A stretch of DNA of 64,000 bases from Dryas octopetala (GCA_963921425.1 OY992833.1:30242698-30306697), one strand, 5' to 3'; positions 41,047 through 53,429 are shown, counted from the first letter of the stretch. The notes: a model not told the origin generated them from the sequence alone. Numbers and translations are program-made.

Positions 41047-44000
41047 ATGGCTGGGTCTGGGAGTGGTGAGCTACGAGCTCCCATTTTTGATGGTACTGAG
41101 TATGAGTTCTGGAAGGTGCGCATGGTGACTATCTTCAAGTCACATGGCATCTGGAAGTTAGTAGAAAAAGGGATTACAATCCCAGAAGCAAAGAAGAAGA
41201 AGGAGAAGGCTAAGAAGGAAGGAGACTCCAGCATCGATGAGGAAGATGAACTGGAAGCTTACATGGAGGAGCAGAATATGAAAGATGCAAAGGCATTGGG
41301 CATCATTCAAGGGGCTGTATCCAAAGAGATTTTCTCTCGGATTATCAACCAAGACACTGCCAAGGGAGCTTGGGATCTTCTACAAACAGAATACCATGGT
41401 GATGAACAATCCAGGTCAGTTAAATTGCAAAGTCTGAGGAAAGAATTTGAATACATGAGAATGAGGGAGAGTGAAGCATTGTCTGAATATTCTACTCGGT
41501 TCTTTGATTTAACTAACCAAATGGAAAAATATGGTGAATGCTTGTCTCAACAAAGAATGGTGCAGAAGGTCTTAATCAGTGTAACTAAAGTCTATGATCC
41601 TATGTGTGTGGTGCTCGAAAGAACTAGTGACTTAAATTCTGTGTCTGTAAATGAAGTATTTGCCTCTCTCAAAAGTTATGAGTTAAGGCTAAGCAGGCAT
41701 GAAGAAGATGATGAGAAGGTGGAAAGGGCTTTTGCTAGTATGAATGTTGGCTCCAAAGGACAGAACAATCAAGCAAAATTTCACAATCATGATGGGGGAA
41801 AAAGAAACTTCAAGAGTTGGAAGGGAAAACCAAAGAAATGGGACAACAAGCTGCAATCTAATTTGAGATCAGGAGGTGACACTGGGAAGGCAAAGTGCAA
41901 AGTGTGTGACAAAACTCACTATGGAGAGTGCTGGTTCAAGGGAAAAGTAAAATGCTACAATTGTGATAGGTTTGGGCATGTAATGAAGGATTGCCATCAA
42001 CCACACAAGAAGGGACAGGTTGCTAATTATGCAAACCAGGTCCATGAGCCTGCCACCATGTTCTATGCATGCCACAAAGCCTCTGTGGAGAAAGAGCAAG
42101 GGGTTTGGTATTTAGATAGTGGCTGCAGCAATCATATGACTAGCCATGAGTCACTTCTGATCAACATTGACAGAAGTATGAAATGCAAAATAAAGATGGG
42201 GACTGGAGACATTGTGGAATCAACTGGGAAGGGAGTCTTGCCTGTGCAAACCAAAGGAGGAACAAGGTACATCACAGAAGTTATGATTGTGCCAGGGCTG
42301 GATGAAAATCTTCTCAGTGTTGGACAAATGATGGAGCATGGTTACTGGCTGGTATTTGGTGAGTACATGGTGACCATTTATGAAGATAAGAGCATGAAAG
42401 CTCCTGTGGCAGCAGTTCAAATGAAAGGGAATAGGTGTTTCCCACTTGTACTCGAGGACATAAGTCCAATGATGGCAAAGAAAGCCACAGTGACTGGTTC
42501 AAACTGGAAATGGCATAAGAGACTTGGCCATTTGAATTTCGAGAGCATGCTGCAATTGCAGGACAAAGCAATGGTGATTGGCTTACCAAAACTCACAAAA
42601 GGAGAGCATGTCTGTGAAGGATGTGCTTTGAGCAAAAGTCACAGGGAAGCATTTGATAAAGGGAAGACTGTTAGAGCTATTGATCTGCTAGAATTGGTTC
42701 ACACAGATGTCTGTGGACCAATGTCAGAAACTTTGGGAGGAAACAAGTATTTCCTCACATTCATTGATGACAAATCAAGAATGTGCTGGGTATACTTTTT
42801 GAGACAAAAGTCAGATGTGTTCTCTGTATTTAGAAAATTTAAAGCAATGGTGGAACTTCAGTGTGGTTACAAAATGAAGAAAGTAAGAAGTGACAGGGGG
42901 GGAGAGTATACCTCAATGGAGTTTGAGAAGTTCTGTGAAGATTTTGGAATAGAAAAGCAACTCACTGTTGCTTATTCTCCTCAGCAGAATGGAGTGGCTG
43001 AGAGGAAGAATAGAACAATCATGGAGATGGCAAGGGCTATGTTGCAAGAGAAGAAACTACCTACTTATTTTTGGGGGGAAGCAGTTAACACTGCTGTGTA
43101 TCTTCTAAATAGATGCCCTACTCAAGCCTTGATTGGTCAAACTCCATTTGAAGTTTTCAGTGGAAGGAAGCCAGGAGTGAAACATTTGAGAATCTTTGGT
43201 TCAATGTGTTATACACATATCCCTAATCAATTGAGACACAAGCTGGATGATACAAGTCAGAAAGGAGTGTTTGTTGGATATGGAACTAGAGAGAAAGGGT
43301 ATAGGGTGTTCGATCTCAAGAGCAATAAGGTGATAGTCTCTAGAAGTGTGATTTTTGAAGAGTCAGCAATGTGGAATTGGGATTCAAAGTCCACTGAATA
43401 CATATCTGTTCCTTGGAGTGATGAAGAGGATTCTCATACTGCAGAAACTGAATCTGAGCATGAAGCCTTGTGTCCAACTTCACAGAGTCCCTTCAATCCA
43501 ATTGCATCTCCTAATGCTAATCCAAGTCCTAGTACCTCACTTACATCACCTGCTGCAGCAACTAAAATTGACCTTGCAAGCACATATGACTCAACACCAA
43601 AGAAGTGGAGAAGCCTAGATGAAGTATTTGCTCACTGTAAAATGAGCATTGTGGAACCAGAAACCTATATTGAAGCAGCTAAAGACAAGGCATGGCAGAA
43701 GGCTATGGAAAATGAAATTGAAATGATTGAGAAGAATCAAACTTGGCAGCTGGTTGATAGGCCAGGGAACAAACCAATTGTTGGTGTAAAATGGATATTC
43801 AAGACTAAACTTAATCTTGATGGGTCAATACAGAAGCACAAGGCTAGGTTAGTAGCCAAAGGGTATACACAAAAACCAGGGATTGACTTCAATGAGACAT
43901 TTGCTCCTGTGGCAAGACTTGACACCATTAGAACCTTAATTGCCTTATCTGCTCAAAAGGGGTGGAAGCTCTATCAATTAGATGTCAAATCTGCTTTTCT

Positions 44001-45213
44001 AAATGGAGAGTTAGAAGAGGAAGTTTATGTAGATCAACCTGATGGTTTCACTGTTAAAGGCCAGGAAGACAAAGTATATAGGCTACACAAGGCTCTCTAT
44101 GGTCTAAAGCAAGCACCAAGGGCCTGGTACAGCAATATTGACTCATATTTGATGCAGTGTGGATTCGAGAAGAGCCCAAGTGAAGCTACCCTTTATGTTA
44201 AGAACAAAGAAAACCAGGGAACACTCATTGTCTCACTCTATGTGGATGATATAGTCTACACTGGCAGTACCATAAACATGCTTGAAGATTTCAAGGCAGA
44301 AATGATGAATAGGTATGAGATGACTGATTTGGGACTCCTACATCATTTTCTAGGAATTGGTGTAATCCAATTAGAAGGGAGCATTTTCATTCATCAAAAG
44401 AAGTATGCTCAAAGTTTGTTAGAAAAATTTGGTTTGAGAGATTGCAAGGCTGTCTCTACACCTCTAGCAACATCTGATAAACTCAAGAAGGATGATGGAA
44501 GCAAGGCAGCTAATGAAGAACAATACAGGAGAATGGTGGGAAGTTTACTCTATTTGACAGCTACAAGACCAGACATCATGTTTGCTGCAAGCCTCGTAGC
44601 TCGATTCATGCATTGTCCATCAATGAAGCACATTGGTACTGCAAAGAGGGTGCTGAGATATATACAGGGAACTTTGGACTTTGGCATCCAGTACAAGAAA
44701 GACACTGCTGCAGTCCTAATAGGGTATTGTGACAGTGATTGGGGAGGAGATGAGGATGACATGAAGTCTACCTCAGGTTATGCATTCTCATTTGGAAGTG
44801 GAGCTTTCTCTTGGGCATCTGTGAAGCAACACAGTGTGGCACTATCAACAGCAGAGGCTGAGTATGTCAGTGCTGCAGAAGCAACAACACAAGCCATATG
44901 GTTGAGATTTGTGTTACATGATTTTGGTGAGGAACAAATGGAAGCAACCCCACTTATGTGTGACAATACATCTGCTATAGCTATGACTAAGAATCCTGTT
45001 TTTCATCAGAGGTCCAAACATATTAAGAGGAAGTACCATTTCATTAGAGATGCCATTAATGAAGGAGAAATTGAATTACTGTATTGCAAGAGTGAGGAAC
45101 AATTGGCTGACATTTTCACCAAGGCTCTTCCTAGAGAAAGATTCTGTGAATTGAGGAATCAACTTGGAGTGCTATCAGTCAAATCCTTAGAAGGGAGTAT
45201 TAGAGTTAGTTAA
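41047..45213 (+). CDS. Copia gag-pol polyprotein
   Basis: A 1388-aa frame. Gag (UBN2 type) starts [13 protein letters not shown]; a zinc knuckle is [14 protein letters not shown]; the protease motif is [15 protein letters not shown]-pre-integrase has [13 protein letters not shown]; the integrase core has [17 protein letters not shown] and [14 protein letters not shown]. The reverse transcriptase has [20 protein letters not shown] and the YVDDI active-site motif. RNase H has [25 protein letters not shown] and [13 protein letters not shown]. The frame runs a few codons into the right LTR. Domain order places it firmly in Ty1/Copia (Pseudoviridae). Confidence 0.95.
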   Translation: MAGSGSGELRAPIFDGTEYEFWKVRMVTIFKSHGIWKLVEKGITIPEAKKKKEKAKKEGDSSIDEEDELEAYMEEQNMKDAKALGIIQGAVSKEIFSRIINQDTAKGAWDLLQTEYHGDEQSRSVKLQSLRKEFEYMRMRESEALSEYSTRFFDLTNQMEKYGECLSQQRMVQKVLISVTKVYDPMCVVLERTSDLNSVSVNEVFASLKSYELRLSRHEEDDEKVERAFASMNVGSKGQNNQAKFHNHDGGKRNFKSWKGKPKKWDNKLQSNLRSGGDTGKAKCKVCDKTHYGECWFKGKVKCYNCDRFGHVMKDCHQPHKKGQVANYANQVHEPATMFYACHKASVEKEQGVWYLDSGCSNHMTSHESLLINIDRSMKCKIKMGTGDIVESTGKGVLPVQTKGGTRYITEVMIVPGLDENLLSVGQMMEHGYWLVFGEYMVTIYEDKSMKAPVAAVQMKGNRCFPLVLEDISPMMAKKATVTGSNWKWHKRLGHLNFESMLQLQDKAMVIGLPKLTKGEHVCEGCALSKSHREAFDKGKTVRAIDLLELVHTDVCGPMSETLGGNKYFLTFIDDKSRMCWVYFLRQKSDVFSVFRKFKAMVELQCGYKMKKVRSDRGGEYTSMEFEKFCEDFGIEKQLTVAYSPQQNGVAERKNRTIMEMARAMLQEKKLPTYFWGEAVNTAVYLLNRCPTQALIGQTPFEVFSGRKPGVKHLRIFGSMCYTHIPNQLRHKLDDTSQKGVFVGYGTREKGYRVFDLKSNKVIVSRSVIFEESAMWNWDSKSTEYISVPWSDEEDSHTAETESEHEALCPTSQSPFNPIASPNANPSPSTSLTSPAAATKIDLASTYDSTPKKWRSLDEVFAHCKMSIVEPETYIEAAKDKAWQKAMENEIEMIEKNQTWQLVDRPGNKPIVGVKWIFKTKLNLDGSIQKHKARLVAKGYTQKPGIDFNETFAPVARLDTIRTLIALSAQKGWKLYQLDVKSAFLNGELEEEVYVDQPDGFTVKGQEDKVYRLHKALYGLKQAPRAWYSNIDSYLMQCGFEKSPSEATLYVKNKENQGTLIVSLYVDDIVYTGSTINMLEDFKAEMMNRYEMTDLGLLHHFLGIGVIQLEGSIFIHQKKYAQSLLEKFGLRDCKAVSTPLATSDKLKKDDGSKAANEEQYRRMVGSLLYLTATRPDIMFAASLVARFMHCPSMKHIGTAKRVLRYIQGTLDFGIQYKKDTAAVLIGYCDSDWGGDEDDMKSTSGYAFSFGSGAFSWASVKQHSVALSTAEAEYVSAAEATTQAIWLRFVLHDFGEEQMEATPLMCDNTSAIAMTKNPVFHQRSKHIKRKYHFIRDAINEGEIELLYCKSEEQLADIFTKALPRERFCELRNQLGVLSVKSLEGSIRVS

Positions 45214-45557
45214 GGCATTTGCCTGATAAGCAAGTTTCCTGCTTTTAGTTTGTTAATTAAAGTATAGTTGCTTAGTTGGCATTGCCTCATAGGGTAGTGC
45301 TTGCATTGCTGTAAGAGCTCATAGGCTCATGTGTGGCAACGGTCATATTTGATCAATGCTATGTCGTTTTGTATAACAGAATTTTGTAATGGAATATATG
45401 GTTGCTGGTGTGTGCATCTTGCACATGTGAGCATGCCTTTCTCGTGAATCATTCTCTTCTTTCTCTCATCACTCTGAAATCCTCTCTGTAACCCCAGTAC
45501 CATTCTTGCTTACATTCCTGATCACATTCCAGGTATATTCATTCAATAAATTCAATA
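45198..45557 (+). repeat. Copia right LTR
   Basis: Begins TATTAGAGTTAG, ends TTCAATA. It is preceded by the purine tract AGAAGGGAG and followed by CTTAA. Confidence 0.92.
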
Positions 45558-45562
45558 CTTAA

Positions 45563-46369
45563 TTCATGGTCAACGAATGAGAGTTGGTCAAAGTTTCCTG
45601 TTCCATGTTGGGTTGTCTCTGACTATTTTTAAAAAAAACTTAATTATGATTGTATGAACAAGGAACATCCTACAGAGGTTCCTGTTACAAATAAAATGTT
45701 TAGTTGTGTTGAACAAGACCAATGACCAAATTAAAGAATGTCCATGTGCATCCATGTCTTCATTATTTTGTAATACGCAATTACATATCATGTTGAGAGT
45801 TCAAAGGTCAAAGGCAACCCCATCTCATTCCTTTGTCTACACACTACTGATCATAGTTTGAGTTTAACAAATCAAAAGGGTTAAGGGTTACTCTGGTTTC
45901 CCCGTTGAAGAATACCAAAGGCGAAAAGAACTCAAATTTGGAATTTTGAACCGTCCAAGTCATTGTGGACGATCCCTTGAATTGGGAATTTGGGAGTAAG
46001 CCCTTTCAACCACTGTTCCATTATTATATCAGCAATGAAAACGCAGTTGACAAATTCCATTTAGCAGCAAGTGTCTCCCTCCTCAAACCAAAAGGGAAGG
46101 CTTTGGTCACATCTAATTTGTTAGTCAACTTCAAAGATACCAAATAGCATATGAAATAGTTTCACAGAGATAGTATTTGAATTCAGACTTTTTGATTACT
46201 CACATTATAATTGAACTATTCATCAAAAAAATAAAACAATTGGAATTACTTTCTTTTTGGTCACACAGAATCCAACGAATTGTAAAGTTGGTAAGACGCA
46301 TTTTCACAATGGTACTATATAGCATTATATGTAGCTGTAGAGGGTGAAGATATATGTATGGGTTCGTTC
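45563..46369. other. orphan upstream region of the truncated receptor copy, and 3' flank of the intact copy
   Basis: 45563-45950 is colinear with 47680-48450 and with 48990-49390 (shared blocks TCAACGAATG..AGTTGGTCAAA, CTTCATTATTTTGTAATA, TTGAGAGTTCAAAGGTCAAA). It is therefore the promoter side of the copy at 39780-40520, cut off by the Copia element. 45950-46369 is the downstream flank of the next gene. Confidence 0.6.
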
Positions 46370-47534
46370 TCAAGAATTGCTGATTGTTGGTGTCAAAGAT
46401 TGCTGTTTCTGCACATTCATCTCCTCAGATGCTTTTGGTCTTCTTCGATATCTTCGGATAACGACCACCAATATGACAATTATAAGCACTAGACCAACTA
46501 GAGCTGAAAATGCAGAGAAAGATTAAAATTCTATGAGTTCCAACTTCCAAGGGAATCAAAAATCCAAAATTGCAATAAAAAAAAAAACAATAATTGTCAA
46601 TCAATGTAAATTCAAATTGTACCTCCCAGAATGACTCCCAGAAGCACTAAGATTATCTGACGCCGTGTGGTTCCTGAATAATCTGCACTTGCACAAAAAC
46701 GGAGTAAGAAACATAAGAGTGATGGCCAACCAAGATGATTCATTGAGAAACATATATAATCAAATCAAGACACAAAAAATTACCTTTTTCACATTTAAAG
46801 ATGATTGGCTTATCCCATGAATCGACTACGCAGTTTTTACCAGATAAAGAGCAATCCCTGCACTCAACTGACCAGCCAAGATTAAAGCCTCCCTGCAACA
46901 ACTTGATGATACCTTGATAAGAAGGGGACTTATAAACGTCTTGATGATAATTATCTACAGACGCCACAGAAACAATCGAGCACGATGGCTCAAGATGATA
47001 ATATGTGAAGTCGCCGTCATAAGTTGCATAGACGTAACTCCCATTTCCTGTCAAGCATGGGATGGTGGTATAGTTGTACTCAGTTGTCTGGGCCTGGCTC
47101 ATGTTTCTGGAGCACTTGATGAATCGGACACGGCTTCTAGAGCCGTTCACAAATCCCTGAAATCTAAAATCCTTGACGCCGTAATCCACTTCCAGAGACC
47201 CAGATGGGAAGCTGCAGCTTCCATTGGCAAAGTTGACATCAACCAAACGGAGTGTTTGCTCATAATACGAAATGTTTTGCACAAAGTATTTGCCTGGAGA
47301 TATTTCGAGGATGGTTTTGTTGTTCACACAAGAAAGTTCATAGTCTGGGTCGCCACAGCCTGCTGGATCACCCTTCAGCCGAAATGGGTAGCTGATGTTT
47401 TTGATATCTCCACACGAAGAAGAAGAAGAACAAATTTCTTTGTAATTTCTTGCTTCAACTTCAATGGAAAAAAGAACAATCAGAAAAGAACAGAGAATGG
47501 CTGATGCAGTAGTTGTTGATTCTTCCCTCCTCAT
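46370..47534 (-). CDS. kinase-less WAK/LRK10L-type receptor-like protein
   Basis: Three exons on the - strand: 47534-46784, 46682-46623 and 46503-46370; GT-AG, phases agree, 314 aa. A signal peptide is clear (ASAILCSFLIVLFSIEVEA). Next is a GUB_WAK galacturonan-binding domain (CGDIKNISYPFRLKGDPAGC, YELSCVNNKTIL) with its conserved cysteines. The WAK-associated C-terminal domain follows (LLQGGFNLGWSVECRDC, GKNCVVDSWDKPIIFKC). Many N-x-S/T sites are present. A single membrane span (IILVLLGVILG plus ALVGLVLIIVILVVV) leads to RRYRRRPK and a 20-residue tail ending SLTPTISNS. Related receptors continue into a Ser/Thr kinase; this one stops. It could be a wall-sensing co-receptor or decoy, or a gene in decay. 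The paralogue at 39780 ends the same way, so the short tail predates the duplication. Confidence 0.85.
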
Positions 47535-47918
47535 GATGTTTGCTCTAAATTATTAGCAGAATAAAACTGGGGTATGACCTTATGAGCTTGGGTTATTTTT
47601 ATGTGATCTTCAAGAACTAGTGGGGTTCTTTTTATTCGAATTTTGGACCGGCGTGCTCTGAAATAATCTGTATTCAGTCTCCTTGACAGTCAACGAAGAT
47701 GGAAGTTGGTCAAAAATTTCCAGCTACGTATGTAATTATGATTTTAGGTATGAGGCGACACGTTTTGTGATATTGAAATATATGGATTCGTCGAAGTCGA
47801 AGATAATCAAATAAGAATGAAATGTTTGGATATAAGTGTGCTGAGCAATGATCATATAAAACAATAACAATGGTTCATACCGAGTCAAAGATTATCCGAT
47901 TGAGAATTCAAAGGTCAA
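47535..47918 (-). promoter_or_regulatory. upstream region of the receptor-like gene
   Basis: Contains the first part of the conserved upstream block found at three places in this region. Just beyond it the block is split by the foldback element at 47919. Confidence 0.45.
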
Positions 47919-48322
47919 TGATGGGATACGGGGCCACTAAGATATATAGATCACTTAATGGACGGGCTATTACTTATTGGGCTGCTGAATATAAATGGGC
48001 TACTAGGATAGTATATGATAGAATGACTATTGGGATTGTTATGTTTCCATTTGCTTCTCAGGCTCTTATACCAATTGATCGGTTCCCCCATCGGTTTACT
48101 AAAAGAAAGCTAAAGAAAAGAAATACTAAAAAACAAATATCAATTCTCTCATGTCCCATTACACACCCTTGTATGAAATATATATAGAAAATGGAAACAT
48201 AACAATCCCAATAGTCATTCTATCATATACTATCCTAGCAGCCCATTTATATTCAACAGCCCAATCAGTAATAGCTCATCCATTAAGTGATCTATATATC
48301 TTAGTGGCCCATTATCCCATCA
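47919..48322. mobile_element. 404-bp foldback DNA element with about 134-bp inverted arms
   Basis: The left arm (TGATGGGATAC, CCACTAAGATATATAGATCA ...) and the right arm (ending TATCCCATCA) are complementary with few mismatches, around a 136-bp spacer. GTCAA flanks it on both sides (47914-47918, 48323-48327). Paralogous uninterrupted sites at about 45802 and 49258 (GGTCAAAG(G/A)CAA) show the empty target. The two open frames across it are products of the palindrome. Confidence 0.85.
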
Positions 48323-49570
48323 GTCAAAGACAATCCTCCTCATTCTTTTGTCAACACACTACCGAGTCTCGTGACTTTGAACAATCAAAGGGTTTAGGGT
48401 TGGTCCATTTCCTCTTTCGGAATCCAAAGCCAGGTCAGCCACAAATTAAAGATGTTCCAACATCCAAAATTTCAAATTTGGTTTAGTATATCACGAAATT
48501 TAAGAGCTTCTGGTGAGGGATTTATCATTTTTTTGTATCAGTCAAATTATAAATTACTTGTTCATCTAACTTAATTAGACAGTCAAATAAATGTTAAAAT
48601 AATTATGATGCTAATTAAAAGATTAAATCATTTTAGTTTGACTGATTTTTTGGAGAATAATTCATTACATAAAAGCCTGGACAATTAATTCACATTCTGG
48701 ATCATTGTTGATTGGACCATGAAGAAGAAGAGCAAACCTCATGATTTGCTTTGAATTTGCAGAATTAGTACCATGAACTTGATTGAGCACTTGGCAAAGA
48801 GTATTCCCGGAAGAAGCTGTATATATAGTCTTCAAGAAATAATTTTATAAAAATGTTGGTTATTGCTTAAATAATGGTGTTAACTTTATCCAAAAGTTTT
48901 GACCACAATGCTCTAATGTCTAAAGAAATGGGAAATCTATGTTCATCTTCCTTGTTAAATAATGAATAAGGAAGTACCTACTTCATGCATAAGCTCCAGT
49001 ATGAGAGTGACAAATAGGTTGAACAAGAGCAATGATCAAGGGAGCTGTTAATTATATTCTAAAAATAACCACTGACACTCTTCGTGTGTGTGTACATCCA
49101 GGAAAATGAGAGGACAATTTTGGAATACATTTATCATTTTTCTTTTCTTTTTGGCCAATATTTATCATTTTCCTTTATCAAATAAAAAAATGTGCATATC
49201 CATCCATATCTTCATTATTTTGTAATAGGCAATCATATATCATATTTGAGTGTTGAGAAAAGGTCAAAGACAATCCATGAATCCTCCCTCATTCCTTTGT
49301 CTCATGAGTTTAAAAAATCAAATGGCTAAGGCCAAGGGTTAGTCCGTTTCCCTTTTGAAGAATACCGAAGGCCAACATCAAAATTTTGTTTAGTATATAC
49401 ATCCATGTACATTGCATGTATGATGCAAATGTCATTGTATATTGAAGATTGTGCTTTGCCTGTACTCAAAATGCTTTTCCTTTCTAGAGGACGAAAAGGG
49501 GGTCTTCCCCATTTGTAGGACGATCTCTTGTATTGAAATTTGAGAATGGGGGAGTAACTAGTGAGCAATG
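48323..49570. other. rest of the receptor promoter block, plus an orphan third copy
   Basis: 48323-48450 completes the block split by the foldback element. 48800-48872 matches 40520-40592, and 48990-49390 matches 45650-45940. This forms a third copy of the receptor upstream region whose gene body is missing. Confidence 0.55.
49129..49171 (-). mobile_element. micro-insertion: ATTGGCC + poly(A)-like tail, 12-bp repeats
   Basis: ATTTATCATTTT at 49129-49140 and 49160-49171; insert TCTTTTCTTTTTGGCCAAT. Confidence 0.65.
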
Positions 49571-51287
49571 AAAACTTACTTGACGGAGAAATAGTTCATT
49601 TTAATAGTTTATTATAGCCGAGATCAGATGATCATGATCCCCTATGAGATCCACCACTAGTTTAGTTGCAATTTCAATGTGTTCCTCTCTTCTCTGACAT
49701 AGGCATGTCAAAGGCGCTTTGCCAATATTTAAAACCAATAAAACGCTATTTATTATTTAATGCTTAAAAATAATGAGAAATCATATTAATGTACATGAAT
49801 AAGCTAATTATGAGGATGTCGTATGCATGTCACGGCTGGTCATAAGCACGTTCAAGGTGCTTTGCCAATGTTTGAAGCCAAACAATATTGTTTAGTAGTC
49901 TAAAATTTTGATAAATCATATCAATATGTATAAATGAGTCATTAAAACGTCATGTGAATAGTGGGAAAATTTTTATATTTATAAACTTGGTCCTTCATTT
50001 AAGCACTTGGCTATTCATTACTTTGGCAACATCCACAAAATAGGTCACTAGAGAAAGTTTTTCAAGATGGTCATATATAACTTATCTCTCATAACATATA
50101 TGCAGGTTCTATCATATAAAGATTACTCCTACATGCCATTATGAGAGGAAGACCACTTATGATCATAAAAAAAAAACTTATAGGTCACAATTATATACAC
50201 TAATGTTTATATCTTTCTTAATACGTGATGAAATAGATAAATACAATAAATACATATACCTATTACATATAAGTTTTACTCCATCACCCACATACAAAAG
50301 AATTTCCGTCAAATTGAGGATTGTATAGGCACGTTGAAGGCAATTTATCTATCAACTATATGGTTGCAACGAGTACTGGCCCATGAAAAATGGGACCCTT
50401 CATTTGCATAAAAACATTTTGGGTCTCTTACTTGGATTTTTAAGTAGTGATTGAATAAATATCATAATCTTTGAACTAATGTATATAAAGTGGACTTAGA
50501 CATGAGCCCTATTTAAAGCTTTAATTTTGTCTTTTGTCAAAATTATAGCCTTGAATTTTTAGGCCCAAAAAGGTTACCTTACTACACTCTCCTTCCTGAC
50601 CGGGCCTGGTTACAACCCATATGGATTGCTTAGTGATCTACTAATAATTAAAGGGTGATTGAGCATAAAGGAAACCACCAATAACTTTAATAGGAAATTT
50701 CATTTAAATTAATAAAATATTTTAATATCGTAAATTTTATTTTTCTATAAAAATTAATGAGTTTTGAAATTATATCTCATTTTAGTCACTAAGCTTAATC
50801 CACTTGATGATGTTATGTATTTTGGTGTATTAAAAAATATCAATTTGCTCATTCCTTTTTATCATTACTTATGGACGTAAAATTATGATGTTGCCCTAAT
50901 TCAATTTAGGATATAAAAATGGGGTGCAAACTACAGGGTATATAAATAAGGTTTAGGGTTTAAAATTAAGATTATGGAGCTTATGGCTTAGGGTTTAAAT
51001 CTCGGGTTTAGAGCAACAACGAAAACCCATGAGCTAAATCTAAATCTGAATAATAATGTATGCTTATTAATCTATTGAAATTTATCTTTTTTCATTTTGG
51101 TCAACAATGACTAAAATGAAATTATGAAAAAGTGCATTGATAAACTATAATTGTGAAAAAATTTATTGATTTATTTATAATTAGCCCTAATTTTAAATAT
51201 AGAAAACAACAACTCAATTTGAATTTTCATGAGTGAACAAAATAAATCTACAAATGCTTTAAAATATTACTAAATAACAATAAGTTA

Positions 51288-51327
51288 AGTAGTATTTTTT
51301 TTAAGGTCAATTAGTAGTAGTATTTTT
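51288..51327 (-). mobile_element. micro-insertion: AATTGACC + short A tail, 12-bp repeats
   Basis: AGTAGTATTTTT at 51288-51299 and 51316-51327; insert TTTAAGGTCAATTAGT. Confidence 0.5.
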
Positions 51328-51357
51328 AACTATAATGTTTGAGAGATTTTAAGTTCC

Positions 51358-51399
51358 AATCCTCTATTTATTTATTTTTTGTAAAGAAATCCTCTATTT
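51358..51399. mobile_element. micro-insertion or short duplication, 12-bp repeats
   Basis: AATCCTCTATTT at 51358-51369 and 51388-51399 with an 18-bp T-rich insert. It lacks the GGCC/GACC core, so it may be a different event. Confidence 0.35.
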
Positions 51400-52928
51400 T
51401 TTAATACAGAGACAAAAATTAAATAGTAATAGTGACACATTTGTTAGTACTCAATGTCATGAAAGAAAAGTTGTTAATGTCAGCTGTCAAGCAGCTACGC
51501 TGATATTTATACAGCCATTGTCATGTATCTTTCTTGCATGTCCAACCTCTCTTTAGTTAGTTAGCTAGTTAATTAGTTTCAAAACAACACAAAAAATAAT
51601 TAAGGTCGAAATTAAACGAGAGAAGCATATGATTTGGTATTGCCGTTATGATGAGGGTCCCATCTACCCAAACTTGGATGTTCCTTCAATTAATTTCTAT
51701 GTATTCGATTAAATATTGAGCGACACTATTACCACTCACCACTCACCACTCACACTGATCTTATTTCTCTACCCCTTCTAAAATAAAATATTTAATTACG
51801 ATTGTATTCTTTTGTAAAATAACTAAGAAGGACACATGAAGAAAAAAAAAAAAAAAACAATGAAGCCTGCAAGCCATGGAATGCATCTTCCATCATGGCC
51901 GCTGCACACCTCAATTAGCCACCTTATATGTCATCATCATCTATTGATTTTAATATTATCATGTTAGATCATAATAAAAACTATTATTGCATTTTATGAG
52001 ATGCTTCTCAACTGGCATACTATTAGTTTCTAGTGTTGGAAAATTAAAATTGGTGGTGAGAATTGAAATACTCTGGTAAATGAGCAACTTCATTTTAATT
52101 ATAAGGCATATTGCAAATTTCATCAAATGGGGGCACTGTCACGACAATGTTATCATGGTCAGTATTGCTCTTTCTTAGTTAAATTTAAGATTATAAATGA
52201 GATAAAAGGAAGAGAAGGGGGAGGGGGAAGGGGTATTTTAAGAATAAAAGGGGGTGAAATTAATAGATTTATAATTTTTCAAATTTGGTAAATAAGGTAA
52301 GTGAAAAAATATAAATAATGGGTGGGAATAGTGTTACTCTTAAATATTTAATAGATTATGTATGTCAAAATAATTCCATTTTCTTTGATAATTCACCATT
52401 TCACACTTAAGAGATTTTGAATGATAACGTTTTTCCACAAATAAGAAATTGGGTATAACTACTAAACTAATCCAAATAATTATTGACGGTAATTGCATCC
52501 CTTTAAACACTTACCATTAATTTGGTATTCTCATACTAATCTGACCCGATTTTCCTTGTCAATAAGAGTCAATACTACAAGTCTACAACACAAATAATCA
52601 TTTACAAAGGGATCCGTCTTCCTTATTTAACAGTAGAAACAACAAGAATTTACAGCAGTAAAAAAAAAACCCGAGAGGTTTTTTCTTCAAAAAAAGAAAA
52701 GAGAGAGTCCATGGTAAAAAAACGCCAACAACTCTCTAAAATATCAAAAATAAAAATAAAAAAATAGAAAAATGAAGAAGAAAAAGAAACCATCACCAGG
52801 CACCAGGCACCAGGCACCAGCCATCATCATCATCAGAATCATAATCATGGGGGATGGCCGGATAGTGTGGATACCATCATAGGATCGTCATCATCATCGA
52901 TTCTATTATCAATGAATGAATGAATAAA

Positions 52929-53429
52929 TCAATTGGAGCGCAAGGAAAACCAGTGGAGGATGTCACGGCCGCGCGTGAGGGCGACGCGGTCGTCGTGGAC
53001 GAGGGGGGAGCGGCAGAGAGGGCAATTGAAGTTGAGGTGGTCGAGCCAGCCGTCGAAGCAGTGCTTGTGAAACACGTGGCGGCAGTGGAGCTTGCTGACC
53101 TGGTCCCCATCCCTTAGGGTGCAGAGGCACACCACGCAATCGGAGGCGGTGGCGGCACGGGCGGCGTCGTAGCGGTAGGAGAAGAGGCGGTTGAGGGTGA
53201 GCTGGTCGGCGAGAACAATGAGGCCGGCGAGGCCGGAGCCGACGGTGGCGTAGTCCGGTGGGTACTGGATGAATCCAGCACCGCGGCGGTGGCGGGAGGA
53301 GAGGCCGAGGGAATGGAGGAGGGAGAAGAGGGAGGAGCGGAGGTTATTGATGAAGCTGGCGATGAGTGCTATGAGTAGAATTGGGATGGAGTCGGACGAC
53401 ATGTCGTTCAGCTGGTTCTGTAATCCCAT
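52929..53429 (-). CDS. RING-H2 finger protein, putative membrane E3 ubiquitin ligase
   Basis: Single exon, 166 aa. I take the ATG at 53429 (MGLQNQLNDMSSDSIP) because homologues I know start this way; the longer frame upstream lacks that support. An N-terminal hydrophobic segment (IPILLIALIASFINNLRSSL) suggests a membrane anchor. The RING-H2 domain (about residues 95-138) has CVVC, then CRHVFHKHC, then CPLC: C-x2-C-x14-C-x-H-x2-H-x2-C-x11-C-x2-C, all eight zinc ligands present. A Trp two residues before the helix end (FDGWLDHL) is the usual E2 contact. It is short and intronless like the RHA2/XERICO-like group, known for ABA and stress signalling. Coding GC is much higher than in its surroundings. 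Confidence 0.88.
   Translation of the reverse strand: MGLQNQLNDMSSDSIPILLIALIASFINNLRSSLFSLLHSLGLSSRHRRGAGFIQYPPDYATVGSGLAGLIVLADQLTLNRLFSYRYDAARAATASDCVVCLCTLRDGDQVSKLHCRHVFHKHCFDGWLDHLNFNCPLCRSPLVHDDRVALTRGRDILHWFSLRSN

Larger units (their letters stand above)
40593..45557 (+). mobile_element. Ty1/Copia LTR retrotransposon, looks whole and young
   Basis: Two 360-bp LTRs (40593-40952, 45198-45557) differ at about three positions. CTTAA flanks both sides. A primer-binding site follows the left LTR and a purine-rich tract precedes the right one. The interior is one long frame with gag, protease, integrase, reverse transcriptase and RNase H in Copia order. LTR similarity near 99% points to an insertion well under about a million years ago, by usual plant rates. 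It sits between a truncated receptor gene copy and that copy's upstream region. Confidence 0.95.
49571..52876. other. intergenic region
   Basis: 49690-49960 holds two diverged copies of a unit of about 130 bases (CAAAGGCGCTTTGCCAAT / CAAGGTGCTTTGCCAAT). Two small insertions at 51288-51327 and 51358-51399 are listed separately. The right end carries CACCAGG repeats (52796-52820), in or next to the 3' UTR of the RING gene. No gene recognised. Confidence 0.45.

Noticed and set aside
47870-48486. Two frames (105 and 111 codons) in opposite halves of the foldback element
   Set aside because: They are reverse complements through the palindrome and have no protein family.
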